Positions 33,690 through 43,259 of a stretch of 64,000 bases of DNA are shown one piece after another; within the stretch, counting starts at the first letter, position 1; each line of letters starts with the position of its first letter. The DNA is taken from assembly GCA_017962085.1 (NCBI GenBank), contig JAGCWA010000032.1, forward strand, positions 1 to 64,000. Reading direction: 5' to 3'. Under the pieces are notes generated by a model, which was not told the origin of the DNA, searched no databases, and saw nothing but the letters and a program-made list of their open reading frames with translations. Position numbers and translations under genes: made by a program. This stretch comes from Paludibacteraceae bacterium. GTDB taxonomy: Bacteria > Bacteroidota > Bacteroidia > Bacteroidales > Paludibacteraceae.

Positions 33690-35329
33690 TTTTCTCTATA
33701 AATTTTTAAGAACGTATTTATTAGATTAATTGTCACATTTGCAGGTCGATTGTTTTTCATAAAGTTTTCCACATCCATGAAATTTTTCATCATAGGAAGA
33801 TTACTGTCTATCAATGACATTGTATACCCAGACACCTCATCAAATGGTCTATACAATACTTCTTGACCCTGATTTTCCACATCAACCATATCGATAAACA
33901 ACGGAGAATATATCAACAATTCCGTCTTATGATAATTTGGCCACCAATGGTTATCCATATCAGAACTAAGATCCGCAATATCTGAAACAGATAATCCCAA
34001 CTTTCTATACTCATCCAAAGTCATAATCCATCCTACAGCATCCGCCCAACTATCCTTAATGATGCTACTTGTTTCATCATACCCACTTCTACTCATACGA
34101 CATGCATGAGAAGCATGAGCCAACTCATGCAAAGTAACTGAGAACACATCACTTACCAGCTGTGACACAACAACTTCTTTGTCATTTTCTTTTATTATCT
34201 TTTTCCCATAAATCTTAATCGAGTTAAATATCCAATTCCAAGTACGAACATTAGGTGATCTTGTATAACCAAGGGCTGATCCATTGGGGTCATTTATATT
34301 TTCAAATGAAATCTTCAGGCTCTTGCTTGGACGTACCAATCCGCAACAATCGCCATAGTAATACTTATATAATGCGCGATGAATAGCAGAATAATGCAAA
34401 GATTTCGGAGTACCCGTATTAATGTTCAAATTCCACTTCCCCTTCTGGTCTGGTCCATGGTAGTAAGCTTGCGTGCCATCATCACGGATATCCCACATGT
34501 CCCGTTCCCACTCAATACTATACTCCACACTCGTGCGCTTGCTGCTGAATGTCACATTACCGTTCGCATCCGTGTAGTGGTACGCTTTCAGGAAGGCGAA
34601 GTATCGGATGCGCACCTTCACGCCCTGCAGCGGGATGTACTTGCCCATCAGGTCGTCATACGCCTTGATGGTGGCGGATGGTGTCCACTTCGAACGCAGG
34701 GTGGCCTCGCCCACGTTGCCCGTCTGGATCAACGCCTCGTCCACCACGCTCTTCCACGACAAACCCGAGCCCTTCCCGGAACGGAGCTGCGCATCCCCGA
34801 CAGAGATGTCCTCCCGCTCCAAGTCCTCGTCCAAGATATAAAGCTCGTCAAGCACTTCATACGTGATGCCAAGCCCCTTCAAATCGTAATCAGCCGGCAC
34901 CACCGTGTACTGCCACGTGATGGCGTCCGCCGGCAATGACGGATCGTGGTAGGAATCCCCCTCCGTCAATTCATAGTCCAACGGATATGGGTCGAAATCC
35001 AGCGTGGTGTCCGCCACCAAACGCTCGTACTGCGCCGTGTCAGCCGGCAGAAAACGCACATACAAATGGGTCGGTTTCAAAATAGTTAGACTCTTCAGCC
35101 CTGTCCGAGCCGACAATGAATCCACGGAACGTTGCATATTACGCAACAGGAACGGACTCTCGACCTTGGCCCCAAGGCGAATCTCACCACTCACGGTCTG
35201 TTGCTCACTGACCGGTTCGTTCAACACTTCATCCTTCTCGCAGGAAGAAAACAGGAGGGCAAACAGTAACCCACTCAAACAAAACAACTTGCGCAAACAA
35301 GACCTACTACTCTCTTTGATAGAAAACAT
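33677..35329 (-). CDS. Lipoprotein with HELAH zinc-protease motif
   Basis: A 550-aa exported lipoprotein (lipobox ALLFSSC, Cys about residue 30). The first 200 residues are a charged, strand-rich segment; residues about 220-290 look like a carboxypeptidase-regulatory beta domain (DANGNVTFSSKR). Near residue 400 is SVTLHELAHASHACR, an HExxH zinc site, followed by SWADAVGWIMT, whose acidic residue could be the third ligand. This suggests a surface metallopeptidase. It is coupled to the small lipoprotein downstream. Confidence 0.75.
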   Translation of the reverse strand: MFSIKESSRSCLRKLFCLSGLLFALLFSSCEKDEVLNEPVSEQQTVSGEIRLGAKVESPFLLRNMQRSVDSLSARTGLKSLTILKPTHLYVRFLPADTAQYERLVADTTLDFDPYPLDYELTEGDSYHDPSLPADAITWQYTVVPADYDLKGLGITYEVLDELYILDEDLEREDISVGDAQLRSGKGSGLSWKSVVDEALIQTGNVGEATLRSKWTPSATIKAYDDLMGKYIPLQGVKVRIRYFAFLKAYHYTDANGNVTFSSKRTSVEYSIEWERDMWDIRDDGTQAYYHGPDQKGKWNLNINTGTPKSLHYSAIHRALYKYYYGDCCGLVRPSKSLKISFENINDPNGSALGYTRSPNVRTWNWIFNSIKIYGKKIIKENDKEVVVSQLVSDVFSVTLHELAHASHACRMSRSGYDETSSIIKDSWADAVGWIMTLDEYRKLGLSVSDIADLSSDMDNHWWPNYHKTELLIYSPLFIDMVDVENQGQEVLYRPFDEVSGYTMSLIDSNLPMMKNFMDVENFMKNNRPANVTINLINTFLKIYREKWIN

Positions 35330-35560
35330 AATCGTAAAAATTTATTTATTAAACATTAGATAACCTTATGCATTTTCATGATGAAATATTTAAAAACAAA
35401 CAACTCTAATCACATATTCACTCGACAAAGATATGACATATTTTAATTAAAAAACAATTTTTACCCTAAAATCTTACAAAATAAATGTAATTTTTACATA
35501 ATAATAAGATTATGAAACAGATAGCACGGAAGATTATTTGCAATATAAAATAGATAAAAA

Positions 35561-35680
35561 GATTTACGATTTGACAATTTACGATTTACGATTTTAGTCC
35601 TGACAGGCGTAAATAGTAAATAGTAAATAGCAACATAGTAAATAAAAAAATCTTAACTCTTACCTCTTAACTCTTAACTC
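35561..35680. repeat. Three adjacent heptad repeat tracts
   Basis: Tract 1 (35561-35597) has units of the tttacga type, including a block interrupted by gacaa. Tract 2 (35609-35629) is gtaaata three times. Tract 3 (35652-35680) is cttaact, cttacct, cttaact, cttaact. All have a 7-bp period but unrelated units. Confidence 0.75.
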
Positions 35681-35686
35681 ATATGT

Positions 35687-35719
35687 TTTGTGAAGAGAAA
35701 AAATTTTCGCAAATTTGCG
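35687..35719 (+). promoter_or_regulatory. pfp promoter with embedded palindrome
   Basis: TTTG (35687-35690) and CAAATTTG (35710-35717; one mismatch to TAnnTTTG) are 19 nt apart. The -7 box lies within the perfect 12-bp palindrome cgcaaatttgcg (35708-35719), a possible operator. The leader to the ATG would be about 50 nt. Confidence 0.6.
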
Positions 35720-35774
35720 TGGATTTTTCCAAAAGGTGTGAAATTCATATTTTAATCTAAAAATAGTAATCATA

Positions 35775-37388
35775 ATGGCAAAAAGTGCATTGCAAATCGC
35801 TAGAGCCGCTTACCAACCTAAGTTGCCTAAGGCATTCAAGGGTGGCGTAGCGCTCAAAGAAGGTAAAGCAACTGAGTCTGTTGCAAACCAAGCTGAAATC
35901 AAGAAGTTGTTCCCTAACACTTATGGTATGCCTATCGTAACGTTCGAGGCTGCCGCTTCTAAGTTGTCCATGGGTGACTTCAACGTAGGTGTAATCCTCT
36001 CTGGTGGTCAAGCCCCTGGCGGACACAACGTCATCTCCGGTCTTTTCGACGGTATCAAGGCTTTGAACCCTAAAGGAAAATTGTACGGCTTCTTGGGTGG
36101 TCCTAGCGGTTTGATCGATCACAAATACATCGAGTTGACTGCTGACATCATCGACGACTACCGTAACACGGGTGGTTTCGATATCATCGGTTCTGGCCGT
36201 ACCAAGTTGGAGGAGGAGTCTCAGTTCGACAGCGGTATCGAAATCTGCAACAAATTGGGCATCAAGGCATTGGTGATCATCGGTGGTGATGACTCTAACA
36301 CTAACGCTTGCGTGTTGGCTGAGTACTACTTGGCTAAGAAGGCTGGCATCCAAGTGATCGGTTGCCCTAAGACCATCGACGGTGACTTGAAGAACGAGCA
36401 AATCGAGACTTCTTTCGGTTTCGACACAGCTTGTAAGGTATACTCTGAGGTAATCGGTAACATCATGCGTGACGCTAACTCAGCTAAGAAATACTGGCAC
36501 TTCATCAAGTTGATGGGTCGTTCAGCTTCTCACATCGCTTTGGAGTGCGGTCTGCAGACTCAACCAAACATCTGCATCGTATCTGAGGAGGTAGAGGCTA
36601 AGAAGATGACTTTGGCTCAGATCGTCAACAACATCGCTGACACTGTTGCAGCTCGCGCCGCAAAGGGTAACAACTTCGGTGTTGTGTTGATCCCTGAGGG
36701 CTTGATCGAGTTCATCCCTGAGATGAAGGTTTTGATCAAGGAGTTGAACGACTTGTTGGCTACCGAATCTGACGTCAAGACTGCTGTATCTAAGCTTTCT
36801 GCTAACTCTAAGTCAGTTTACGAGAGCCTTCCTGAGGCCATCGCTAAGCAGTTGACTTTGGAGCGTGACCCTCACGGAAACGTACAGGTTTCTTTGATCG
36901 AAACGGAGAAATTGCTCATCGAGATGGTTAAGACCCGTTTGGCTGCCATGAAGGCTGAAGGCAAATATGTAGGTAAGTTCTCTGGCCTCGGACACTTCTT
37001 CGGTTACGAGGGTCGTTGCGCCGCTCCTTCTAACTTCGACGCTGACTACTGCTACTCTTTGGGTTACAACGCAGCTAACTTGATCGCTACTGGCAAGTCT
37101 GGTTACATGTCATTGATCAAGAACACTACTAAGCCAGCTGACCAATGGATCGCTGCCGGTGTGCCTATCACGATGATGATGAACATGGAGCAACGTAACG
37201 GTAAGCAAAAACCAGTTATCCGCAAGGCATTGGTTGAGTTGGACGGCGCTCCGTTCAAGGCTTTGGCCGCTAACCGCGAGAAATGGGCAATCGAGACTTC
37301 TTACGTTTACCCAGGTCCAATCCAATACTTCGGTCCTTCTGAGGTATGCGACCAACCTACTAAGACGTTGGCTTTGGAGCAGAAATAA
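35775..37388 (+). CDS. pfp: Pyrophosphate--fructose 6-phosphate 1-phosphotransferase
   Basis: A 537-aa enzyme of the long PPi-dependent phosphofructokinase class; it phosphorylates fructose-6-phosphate reversibly with PPi. The phosphate-binding loop [13 protein letters not shown], the GGDDSNTNA motif (about 175-183; the Asp at the position that discriminates against ATP), and [10 protein letters not shown] with the catalytic Asp are present, along with [11 protein letters not shown]. Codons are strongly biased to pyrimidine-ending forms (GGT, GCT, TCT), as expected of a highly expressed gene. Confidence 0.95.
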   Translation: MAKSALQIARAAYQPKLPKAFKGGVALKEGKATESVANQAEIKKLFPNTYGMPIVTFEAAASKLSMGDFNVGVILSGGQAPGGHNVISGLFDGIKALNPKGKLYGFLGGPSGLIDHKYIELTADIIDDYRNTGGFDIIGSGRTKLEEESQFDSGIEICNKLGIKALVIIGGDDSNTNACVLAEYYLAKKAGIQVIGCPKTIDGDLKNEQIETSFGFDTACKVYSEVIGNIMRDANSAKKYWHFIKLMGRSASHIALECGLQTQPNICIVSEEVEAKKMTLAQIVNNIADTVAARAAKGNNFGVVLIPEGLIEFIPEMKVLIKELNDLLATESDVKTAVSKLSANSKSVYESLPEAIAKQLTLERDPHGNVQVSLIETEKLLIEMVKTRLAAMKAEGKYVGKFSGLGHFFGYEGRCAAPSNFDADYCYSLGYNAANLIATGKSGYMSLIKNTTKPADQWIAAGVPITMMMNMEQRNGKQKPVIRKALVELDGAPFKALAANREKWAIETSYVYPGPIQYFGPSEVCDQPTKTLALEQK

Positions 37389-37410
37389 TCGTTTGAATTA
37401 TTCCATAAAA

Positions 37411-37440
37411 AAAACTTCGGGGCAATCGCTCCGAAGTTTT
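37411..37440. terminator. Bidirectional terminator between pfp and the barrel gene
   Basis: A perfect 10-bp stem (aaaacttcgg / ccgaagtttt) with a 10-nt loop lies between convergent genes. A-rich on the left and T-rich on the right, it would work on both strands. Confidence 0.85.
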
Positions 37441-37463
37441 TTATTTGTTATAGGGAATGTCCG

Positions 37464-38207
37464 TTAAAAATAGAAATGAACCCCAAGAGCAGGATTAGCA
37501 ACTACTGAAAAACTAATTTGAGTCTCTTCCACGTCTGACAGACGAAGATTCTCCCCGTTTACATATATTTCGGTTTTACCCTTAAAATAGCATCGAGAGA
37601 ATGACAAACTAAGCAGACTCATGGCAAATCCCCATCTCTTTACCGGACGGAACTCCAGTTGAAAGAATCTAAGATCGGCTTGAAAGCCATTTAAAGTTTG
37701 AGGACCAGAGGAATGTTTGTCCCTATAAGTAATACTTTTACCTGTGCCCAAATTATACTCTTCAATCGAAACATAATCACGTCGTATATACTCTCCCTCC
37801 ACACTTGACTTCATATGCACATAGGAAAGGGCCAACTCTGGCACATAATATAAATTTTCCGAAAGCCTCACATATTTGGCGAGAGCCGGCCCAACAGCCC
37901 CAAAAGATCCCTTCGTGTCGAATATGTATGACGATTCAGATATATCCCTTTCAAAATGATTATTTACAACACCAAAAGTGAAATCGAGTCCAACCCTAAG
38001 ATTATTGACAACAAAATAGTGGAATGCGGGGGAAACATAAAAGCCAGTTGTCGGATTATACTCATTATGCTTACTACCATCGTAATATACGTTAGAGGAT
38101 GTTAATTCAAAACCCACCATCGAGCCAATATACATATCGCCCTTTTGCTGTGCGTATACACCAAATGAAACTGCACATAGCAGTATCGCAACGATTCTTT
38201 TCTTCAT
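37464..38207 (-). CDS. Outer-membrane beta-barrel protein, paralogue 1
   Basis: A protein of about 247 aa, if started at MKKRIVAILL, the start conserved with its neighbour (an upstream Met adds 4 residues). The signal peptide ends at VYAQ; the mature part begins QKGDMYIGSMVGFELTSSNV and consists of amphipathic strands ending in a C-terminal Phe (GVHFYF), the usual mark of an outer-membrane barrel. It is about half identical to the upstream paralogue, from which it is separated by 24-36 bp. Function unknown. Confidence 0.85.
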   Translation of the reverse strand: MKKRIVAILLCAVSFGVYAQQKGDMYIGSMVGFELTSSNVYYDGSKHNEYNPTTGFYVSPAFHYFVVNNLRVGLDFTFGVVNNHFERDISESSYIFDTKGSFGAVGPALAKYVRLSENLYYVPELALSYVHMKSSVEGEYIRRDYVSIEEYNLGTGKSITYRDKHSSGPQTLNGFQADLRFFQLEFRPVKRWGFAMSLLSLSFSRCYFKGKTEIYVNGENLRLSDVEETQISFSVVANPALGVHFYF

Positions 38208-38243
38208 AAAAACATGCATGTATTTATATTGTGCGACATAAAT

Positions 38244-39017
38244 TTAAAAATAGATATAAATGCCAACAGCAGGATTAACACCTATTTGCAGATTATTATT
38301 TTTTACGTTTGGTATGTGATAATCAATTCCATAGGCATGTGCATCCTCTCCCTTTCTGAATATATGGGTAAAAGAGAAATCAATTAAACTCATGGAAAAT
38401 CCCAACCTCTCTGTCGGACGGAATTCGAACTGAAGTAGTCTCAAAGTGGATGAAAAACCATTCACAGGTTTTCCATCAGTCTTATAAGCACCCACGTTAC
38501 TTATGTTATCAAGTGGCTCATTCCGATATTCCTCAGGCAGTATAGTATAAGAAACATATTGCTTCTTATACATATATACTGCATTCTCATCCACCTTCAT
38601 ACGTATATAGTTCAAATCCAGTTCAGGCACATAATAGAATTTTTCCGCCAGCTTAACATATCCCGCAAAAACCGGACCAACAGACCAATACTTGCTCTTC
38701 GTATCACTAGTAAAAGACGTAGTTTCCACAGCATATTCTAAATGCTCTTTTGTAATTCCAAAAGTAAAATCGAGACCAATTCTAAGATTATTGGCAAAGA
38801 AGTAATGGAACCCAGGAGCAATAAAGAAATCCACATTCGGATTACTATCCTTTAATGTCTCATCATAAAGATTCTTTTTATCCTTGATTTCATAGGACAC
38901 ATTAGAGGATGTTAATCCAACACCTCCATGGAGACCCAAAAACATGTCCCCTTTCTGTTGCGCATACGCACCTATTGAAACTGCACACAGCAGTAACGAA
39001 ACAATTCTTTTTTTCAT
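38244..39017 (-). CDS. Outer-membrane beta-barrel protein, paralogue 2
   Basis: A protein of about 257 aa starting MKKRIVSLLL (three extra residues if the upstream Met is used). Signal peptide to AYAQ, then QKGDMFLGLHGGVGLTSSNV, similar to paralogue 1. It shares FHYFFANNLRIGLDFTFGI with FHYFVVNNLRVGLDFTFGV, and ends in YIYF. The pair arose by tandem duplication and has diverged most in the strand-connecting loops. Function unknown. Confidence 0.85.
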   Translation of the reverse strand: MKKRIVSLLLCAVSIGAYAQQKGDMFLGLHGGVGLTSSNVSYEIKDKKNLYDETLKDSNPNVDFFIAPGFHYFFANNLRIGLDFTFGITKEHLEYAVETTSFTSDTKSKYWSVGPVFAGYVKLAEKFYYVPELDLNYIRMKVDENAVYMYKKQYVSYTILPEEYRNEPLDNISNVGAYKTDGKPVNGFSSTLRLLQFEFRPTERLGFSMSLIDFSFTHIFRKGEDAHAYGIDYHIPNVKNNNLQIGVNPAVGIYIYF

Positions 39018-39213
39018 CAAAAACACATATAAAATTCAAATAACACCGCAAATTTAAAAAAATTTCACCACCACGTCTGCGCAAACACCCGATTTTCATA
39101 TAAATATTCAACAAACATCAAACTAACGTTCTGATTCTATTACCGCCCCATCTCACCTCAAAAAGAGAGGACAACCCACTCCTCTGTATGCTATTTTTTT
39201 AAGGAAAGATATT

Positions 39214-39221
39214 ATCTTTGC
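39214..39221 (+). promoter_or_regulatory. -7 box of the rsmF operon
   Basis: TATCTTTG, an exact TAnnTTTG match, 22 nt before the rsmF start codon. The -33 region is T-rich but lacks TTTG. Confidence 0.5.
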
Positions 39222-39243
39222 ATATGTAGCGTTACTTTAAGAT

Positions 39244-40608
39244 ATGCAATTACCTACTCAATTTGAAGACTCGATGAAGGCTGCCCTGGGCGGCGAATAT
39301 GACGCCTTCCGCACTGCCTTGGAGCTTGATCCACAGGTGAGCATCCGCACCAACCCGAGGAAGTTCCCTACCCTGTCGGAGGGGGACCGCGTGCCTTGGT
39401 GCGCCACCGGCCAATACCTGGACAAACGTCCTTCCTTCACCCTGGACCCGCTGTTGCATGCGGGTTGCTACTATGTGCAGGAGGCGAGCTCCATGTTCGT
39501 CGAGCAAGTCTTCCGCCAATTCATCAACACGGAAGCGCCTGTCGTGCTGGATCTCTGCGCTGCGCCGGGTGGCAAATCGACCCACTTGGCTTCCCTACTG
39601 GACGGCAAGGGTTGGCTGGTCTCCAATGAGGTGATGCGCAATCGTGTGAACATACTGCGGGAGAACCTCATCAAATGGGGCGCCCCGAACGTGACGGTGA
39701 CGAGCAACGACCCTGCCGACTTCGGTCAGCTCACGGGTCTCTTCGACCTGATTCTGGTGGATGCGCCCTGCTCCGGCGAGGGGATGTTCCGCAAGGACGA
39801 GAAAGCGATGGAGGAATGGAGCCCCGAGAACGTGCGCTTCTGCGCCGAAAGGCAACGGAGGATCCTTGCGGATGTCTTCCCTGCCCTAGCGGAGGGTGGC
39901 ATCCTAATCTTCAGCACTTGCACCTTCAACGAGGAGGAGGACGAGCATAACGCCCGTTGGATCGCCGACGAACTAGGTGCGGAACTGCTCCAAGTGAAGA
40001 CCGAACCCGCATGGAACGTGACGGAGACGGACGCAGGCTACCACTTCTACCCACACAAGACGAGAGGCGAAGGATTCTTCCTCTCCGCCCTGCGCAAGAC
40101 GAAGGAGGAACCGACCTTCAAGAAGAAACGTAAACGTGAGAACAAGGTCGCCCTACCCGCCCCCGCCAAGGATCTGACGAAGTGGCTCAACGAACCGATG
40201 TACCTCACCCCTCATAACGACGTGATCTATGCCGTGCCTGCGGAATATGCGGAGCTGTCACTTACGCTGACGGAGCAGTTGCACGTGCTGCAGTCGGGCG
40301 TCGAGGTGGCCGCTGTCAAGGGGAAGGACTTGATTCCTGCCCAGCATCTAGCTCTCTCCTGGGCTTTGCGGAAAGATGCGTTTCCTACGGTGGACCTCTC
40401 CTGGCAGGAGGCGATGACCTACCTGAAGAAGGAGAATCTCATGTTGCCGAACGACGCTCCGAAAGGCTATCTATTGCTGACCTACCGCTCCGTCCCTTTG
40501 GGTTGGGTGAAGAACTTAGGCAACCGTTGCAACAACCTGCACACGCAGGAGTGGCGCATCCGCATGCAGGTGGATGGCTGCGAATTTAAAGACTTTTTGG
40601 GAATATGA
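39244..40608 (+). CDS. rsmF: 16S rRNA m5C methyltransferase, RsmF-like
   Basis: A 454-aa RNA m5C methyltransferase of the RsmB/RsmF family. The SAM site is LDLCAAPGGKSTHLASLL; catalytic cysteines lie in VDAPCSGEGMFRKD (motif IV) and IFSTCTFNEEED (motif VI). The C-terminal extension (about 290-454), with a PUA-like end, fits RsmF (C1407) better than RsmB. Its stop overlaps the MBL hydrolase start by ATGA, so the two are an operon. Confidence 0.9.
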   Translation: MQLPTQFEDSMKAALGGEYDAFRTALELDPQVSIRTNPRKFPTLSEGDRVPWCATGQYLDKRPSFTLDPLLHAGCYYVQEASSMFVEQVFRQFINTEAPVVLDLCAAPGGKSTHLASLLDGKGWLVSNEVMRNRVNILRENLIKWGAPNVTVTSNDPADFGQLTGLFDLILVDAPCSGEGMFRKDEKAMEEWSPENVRFCAERQRRILADVFPALAEGGILIFSTCTFNEEEDEHNARWIADELGAELLQVKTEPAWNVTETDAGYHFYPHKTRGEGFFLSALRKTKEEPTFKKKRKRENKVALPAPAKDLTKWLNEPMYLTPHNDVIYAVPAEYAELSLTLTEQLHVLQSGVEVAAVKGKDLIPAQHLALSWALRKDAFPTVDLSWQEAMTYLKKENLMLPNDAPKGYLLLTYRSVPLGWVKNLGNRCNNLHTQEWRIRMQVDGCEFKDFLGI

Positions 40609-41348
40609 AACTGACTTTTCTAGGAACAGGGACCTCGACCGGTGTCCCATACATAGGCTGTAAATGTGCGGTGTGCAACTCCTCCGACCCCAAGGACAAC
40701 AGGTTGCGCTGCTCCGCCCTGCTGGAGACCCAAGGCAAGAAGATTCTGCTGGATTGCGGTCCTGACTTCAGGCAACAAGCACTCCGTGCGGGTTTCAAGC
40801 ACCTCGACCTCATCCTCCTGACCCACAAACACACCGACCATATCGGCGGGTTGGATGACCTTCGCCCCTTCGGACGGGTACCGATCTATGCCAACAGATC
40901 CACCGTCGCACACATCCACGAAGCCTATTCCTACTGTTTCGACAATGATTACAAGGGAATCCCACAACTTGAGCTGCACCAGATCCGCAACGAGAAGTTC
41001 ACCGCCTGTGGCATAGAGATCACCCCCGTCTTAGCCTACCACTACAAACTGCCTAACTTCGGCTATCGGATAGGCAAATTCGCCTACCTGACCGACTACA
41101 AAACGATCGAAGAGAAGGAGATAAAGAAACTGATGGGGCTGGATGTGCTGGTATTGGATGCGTTGCGCTACACGGAGCATTTCTCACACGCCTCCGTCGG
41201 CGAATCATTGGCGCTGGTGGAACGCGTCAAGCCGAAGAGCGCCTACTTCATCCATGCGAACCACGACATCGGGCTGCACGAAACCGTCGAGGCGTCCCTT
41301 CCCAAGAACGTCCACCTTGCCTATGATGGTCTAACGATTGAGTTTTAG
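40605..41348 (+). CDS. MBL-fold metallohydrolase (PhnP/lipoate-protein-cyclase-like)
   Basis: A 247-aa metallo-beta-lactamase fold hydrolase. It opens MKLTFLGTGTSTGVPYIGC, then CKCAVC, with the metal motif LTHKHTDHIGGLDD (HxHxDH) and later HANHDIGLHE. The layout resembles PhnP, a phosphodiesterase for cyclic ribose phosphate, but the phn operon is absent and the real substrate in Bacteroidota is unclear. Translationally coupled to rsmF. Confidence 0.88.
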   Translation: MKLTFLGTGTSTGVPYIGCKCAVCNSSDPKDNRLRCSALLETQGKKILLDCGPDFRQQALRAGFKHLDLILLTHKHTDHIGGLDDLRPFGRVPIYANRSTVAHIHEAYSYCFDNDYKGIPQLELHQIRNEKFTACGIEITPVLAYHYKLPNFGYRIGKFAYLTDYKTIEEKEIKKLMGLDVLVLDALRYTEHFSHASVGESLALVERVKPKSAYFIHANHDIGLHETVEASLPKNVHLAYDGLTIEF

Positions 41349-41365
41349 GTAATTTTTTCGCCTAC

Positions 41366-41677
41366 TTATTTCACGATGAAGATATCCTCGTTGTGACGCT
41401 TCATGTAGTATTGTTCCCTGGCATATTTCTCCAGGCTCGCCTTGTCCGTCTTCATCTCGTCCATCTTCTTCTCACACTCCGCGATACCCTTCTTGTTCAT
41501 GTTGATTTCGCTCACCAAATCCCTGATTTTCGAGTCATACTGTATGTAATTCACAATGCTGTTTTCGTCAAGAAGCGCCAGCCAAAGGGTACCTAAGCAG
41601 AACACAATCAGATATTTGCTGGAAACTATCTTCTTGATGTAATGGCCTATTTTCTTGAATATATCTTTAACTGACAT
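41366..41677 (-). CDS. Septum formation initiator family protein (FtsB/DivIC-like)
   Basis: A 103-aa bitopic membrane protein: short cytoplasmic N-terminus with Lys, membrane helix (about 21-40, YLIVFCLGTLWLALL), and a periplasmic coiled coil (about 45-90) ending in EKYAREQYYMKRHNEDIFIV, the conserved DivIC tail. It would act with FtsL and FtsQ homologues in the divisome. Convergent with the MBL gene. Confidence 0.9.
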   Translation of the reverse strand: MSVKDIFKKIGHYIKKIVSSKYLIVFCLGTLWLALLDENSIVNYIQYDSKIRDLVSEINMNKKGIAECEKKMDEMKTDKASLEKYAREQYYMKRHNEDIFIVK

Positions 41678-41815
41678 GCTGCTCCTCCATTTTTCCGCAA
41701 ATGTATGTTTTAGTTTCCGCTTTTGAAAATTTTCAACTCATTTTTTGGTCAATAGATGCGGGATTTTTACAATTCACAAAAGACAATCGCTATCCTTTTT
41801 ATTGCGAAATTTCCC

Positions 41816-41823
41816 TATATTTG
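41816..41823 (+). promoter_or_regulatory. -7 box of the first YD-like gene
   Basis: TATATTTG, exact consensus, 30 nt before the start codon. The corresponding sequence before the third paralogue is TATATTTA, one base off, while the following taacccttcttatcacatgaaaa-type leader is conserved between both. Confidence 0.5.
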
Positions 41824-41853
41824 CTTATTACCGATTTTAACCCTTCTTATCAC

Positions 41854-43188
41854 ATGAAAAAGACATTCATTCTTCTAACGCTTATCTGCATGGTCCATAC
41901 CGCTTTCGCCTGCGAATTCTGCATCATCAGAAACCGCCTGCACGACTACGGACAAATGATGGACGAGGAAGACTTCCGCACATACCGGTACAAGGGGAAC
42001 GTGCAAAAAGTACAGATGGTCCAGACATACACTGGGCAAGACGAACTTGGCAGGATGAAGATCGACACGTCAATCAGCGTGACACTGTCCTATGACAAGG
42101 ACAAAAAATGGATGTTGGTGGATGCGGCATGTGACGAATTTAAGCGTTACGAAAAGTACGAGAACATCAACGGGAAGAGGGTGTTAGTGGCGAGGGGGGA
42201 TGAAAGCTCCCTTCAGGAGTATATCTATTCATGGAACGGCAAACTACGCGCCTCCAAGTATCACAACGCCTCAAAATGCACTAAAACGTACTACAACATC
42301 AACGAGAAGGATTCCCTCTCCATCATCTACGAGAAGTGGAGAAGTTCAAGGAAGAGAAACGGACGCCATAGACATTGGGACGATATGCTACGTGAAATAA
42401 CAGGCTACGAGCTCTTTTTTTACGACAAGAACGGAAACGACACAGCCATCGTATCCTATGACAAAGATTACAACGTCACACACCGCATCAGGAAGATCTA
42501 TGACCCCCAAGGCCATCTGACGGAAATGTACGACGATGGTGTGCTGAAGGAATACCACCAATACGATTCGACGGGCAGGCTCGTGGCGGATTCCTCCCAA
42601 GGCGGGCAGGAAAATTATGAATACGAGGAAATAGACGAGGAAACAGAGTTCGCCCACATGAAGGGGGATCTACCGGACACGACCATCACCTGCACGACAT
42701 ACGATTGCGACGGGAAAGCACTCTCCCGGACCGTTCATGTCAAATTCAAGAAGAAAACAAAGGCACGCTACACCTACAACAGGCGTGGACAACTGCTTTC
42801 CATCCAGACGAAGGATTGCCAAATCGAAGTGGATGACATGTCAGACTGGTGGAGACTCAAGGCCGACAAGATCACATACAAATACGACAAGAAACACCGC
42901 CTTGTATCGGAGGTTTACTCCTGTGGGAAGAATATTGTGCGCCAATTCTCCTACTATTACGATGCGGACGGACATTTGGTGGAAGGAACGATAGAGACCA
43001 ACTTCCCTACCAACGCATCCGAATCTGATGAAAAGGGAAGAGGAAAATACCCGGAAGCGAAGATCGTCACCATCCGATACGACGAAAAAGGGAACATGAT
43101 CGAGGGAAGAAGGAAATTCAAGAAAAACGGTAAAATCGAGGAAGTGAAAGGCGGGTTGTTCTTTCGCTACACCTACTACGACGAGTAG
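41854..43188 (+). CDS. Secreted YD-repeat-like protein, paralogue 1
   Basis: A 444-aa protein. I chose the ATG at 41854 because MKKTFILLTLICMVHTAFAC is a clean signal peptide, shared with paralogue 3; an upstream in-frame ATG would precede it with an unrelated stretch. The mature part has a CEFCIIRNR opening and repeated YD-like blocks such as THRIRKIYDPQGHLTEMYDD and YHQYDSTGRLVADS, reminiscent of RHS/wall-associated repeats. No toxin domain is seen. Probably a surface or periplasmic protein. Confidence 0.85.
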   Translation: MKKTFILLTLICMVHTAFACEFCIIRNRLHDYGQMMDEEDFRTYRYKGNVQKVQMVQTYTGQDELGRMKIDTSISVTLSYDKDKKWMLVDAACDEFKRYEKYENINGKRVLVARGDESSLQEYIYSWNGKLRASKYHNASKCTKTYYNINEKDSLSIIYEKWRSSRKRNGRHRHWDDMLREITGYELFFYDKNGNDTAIVSYDKDYNVTHRIRKIYDPQGHLTEMYDDGVLKEYHQYDSTGRLVADSSQGGQENYEYEEIDEETEFAHMKGDLPDTTITCTTYDCDGKALSRTVHVKFKKKTKARYTYNRRGQLLSIQTKDCQIEVDDMSDWWRLKADKITYKYDKKHRLVSEVYSCGKNIVRQFSYYYDADGHLVEGTIETNFPTNASESDEKGRGKYPEAKIVTIRYDEKGNMIEGRRKFKKNGKIEEVKGGLFFRYTYYDE

Positions 43189-43259
43189 AATTTCCCTTTC
43201 CGAAACAGTGTGTGCGACATCCATCCTCAAACATCATTTTTAACCTATACAGAAGTCAT

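Larger units (their letters stand above)
35330..35774. other. Non-coding region with three heptad tracts and the pfp promoter
   Basis: This 445-bp gap has no supported gene. The left part is AT-rich upstream DNA of the metalloprotease-like lipoprotein. From 35561 to 35680 it carries three 7-bp repeat tracts of different unit sequence, and from 35687 the promoter of pfp. Confidence 0.6.

Noticed and set aside
41701-41853. Longer start for YD-like paralogue 1
   Set aside because: The upstream 51 codons carry the -7 box and are not signal-like; the ATG at 41854 gives a signal peptide conserved in paralogue 3.
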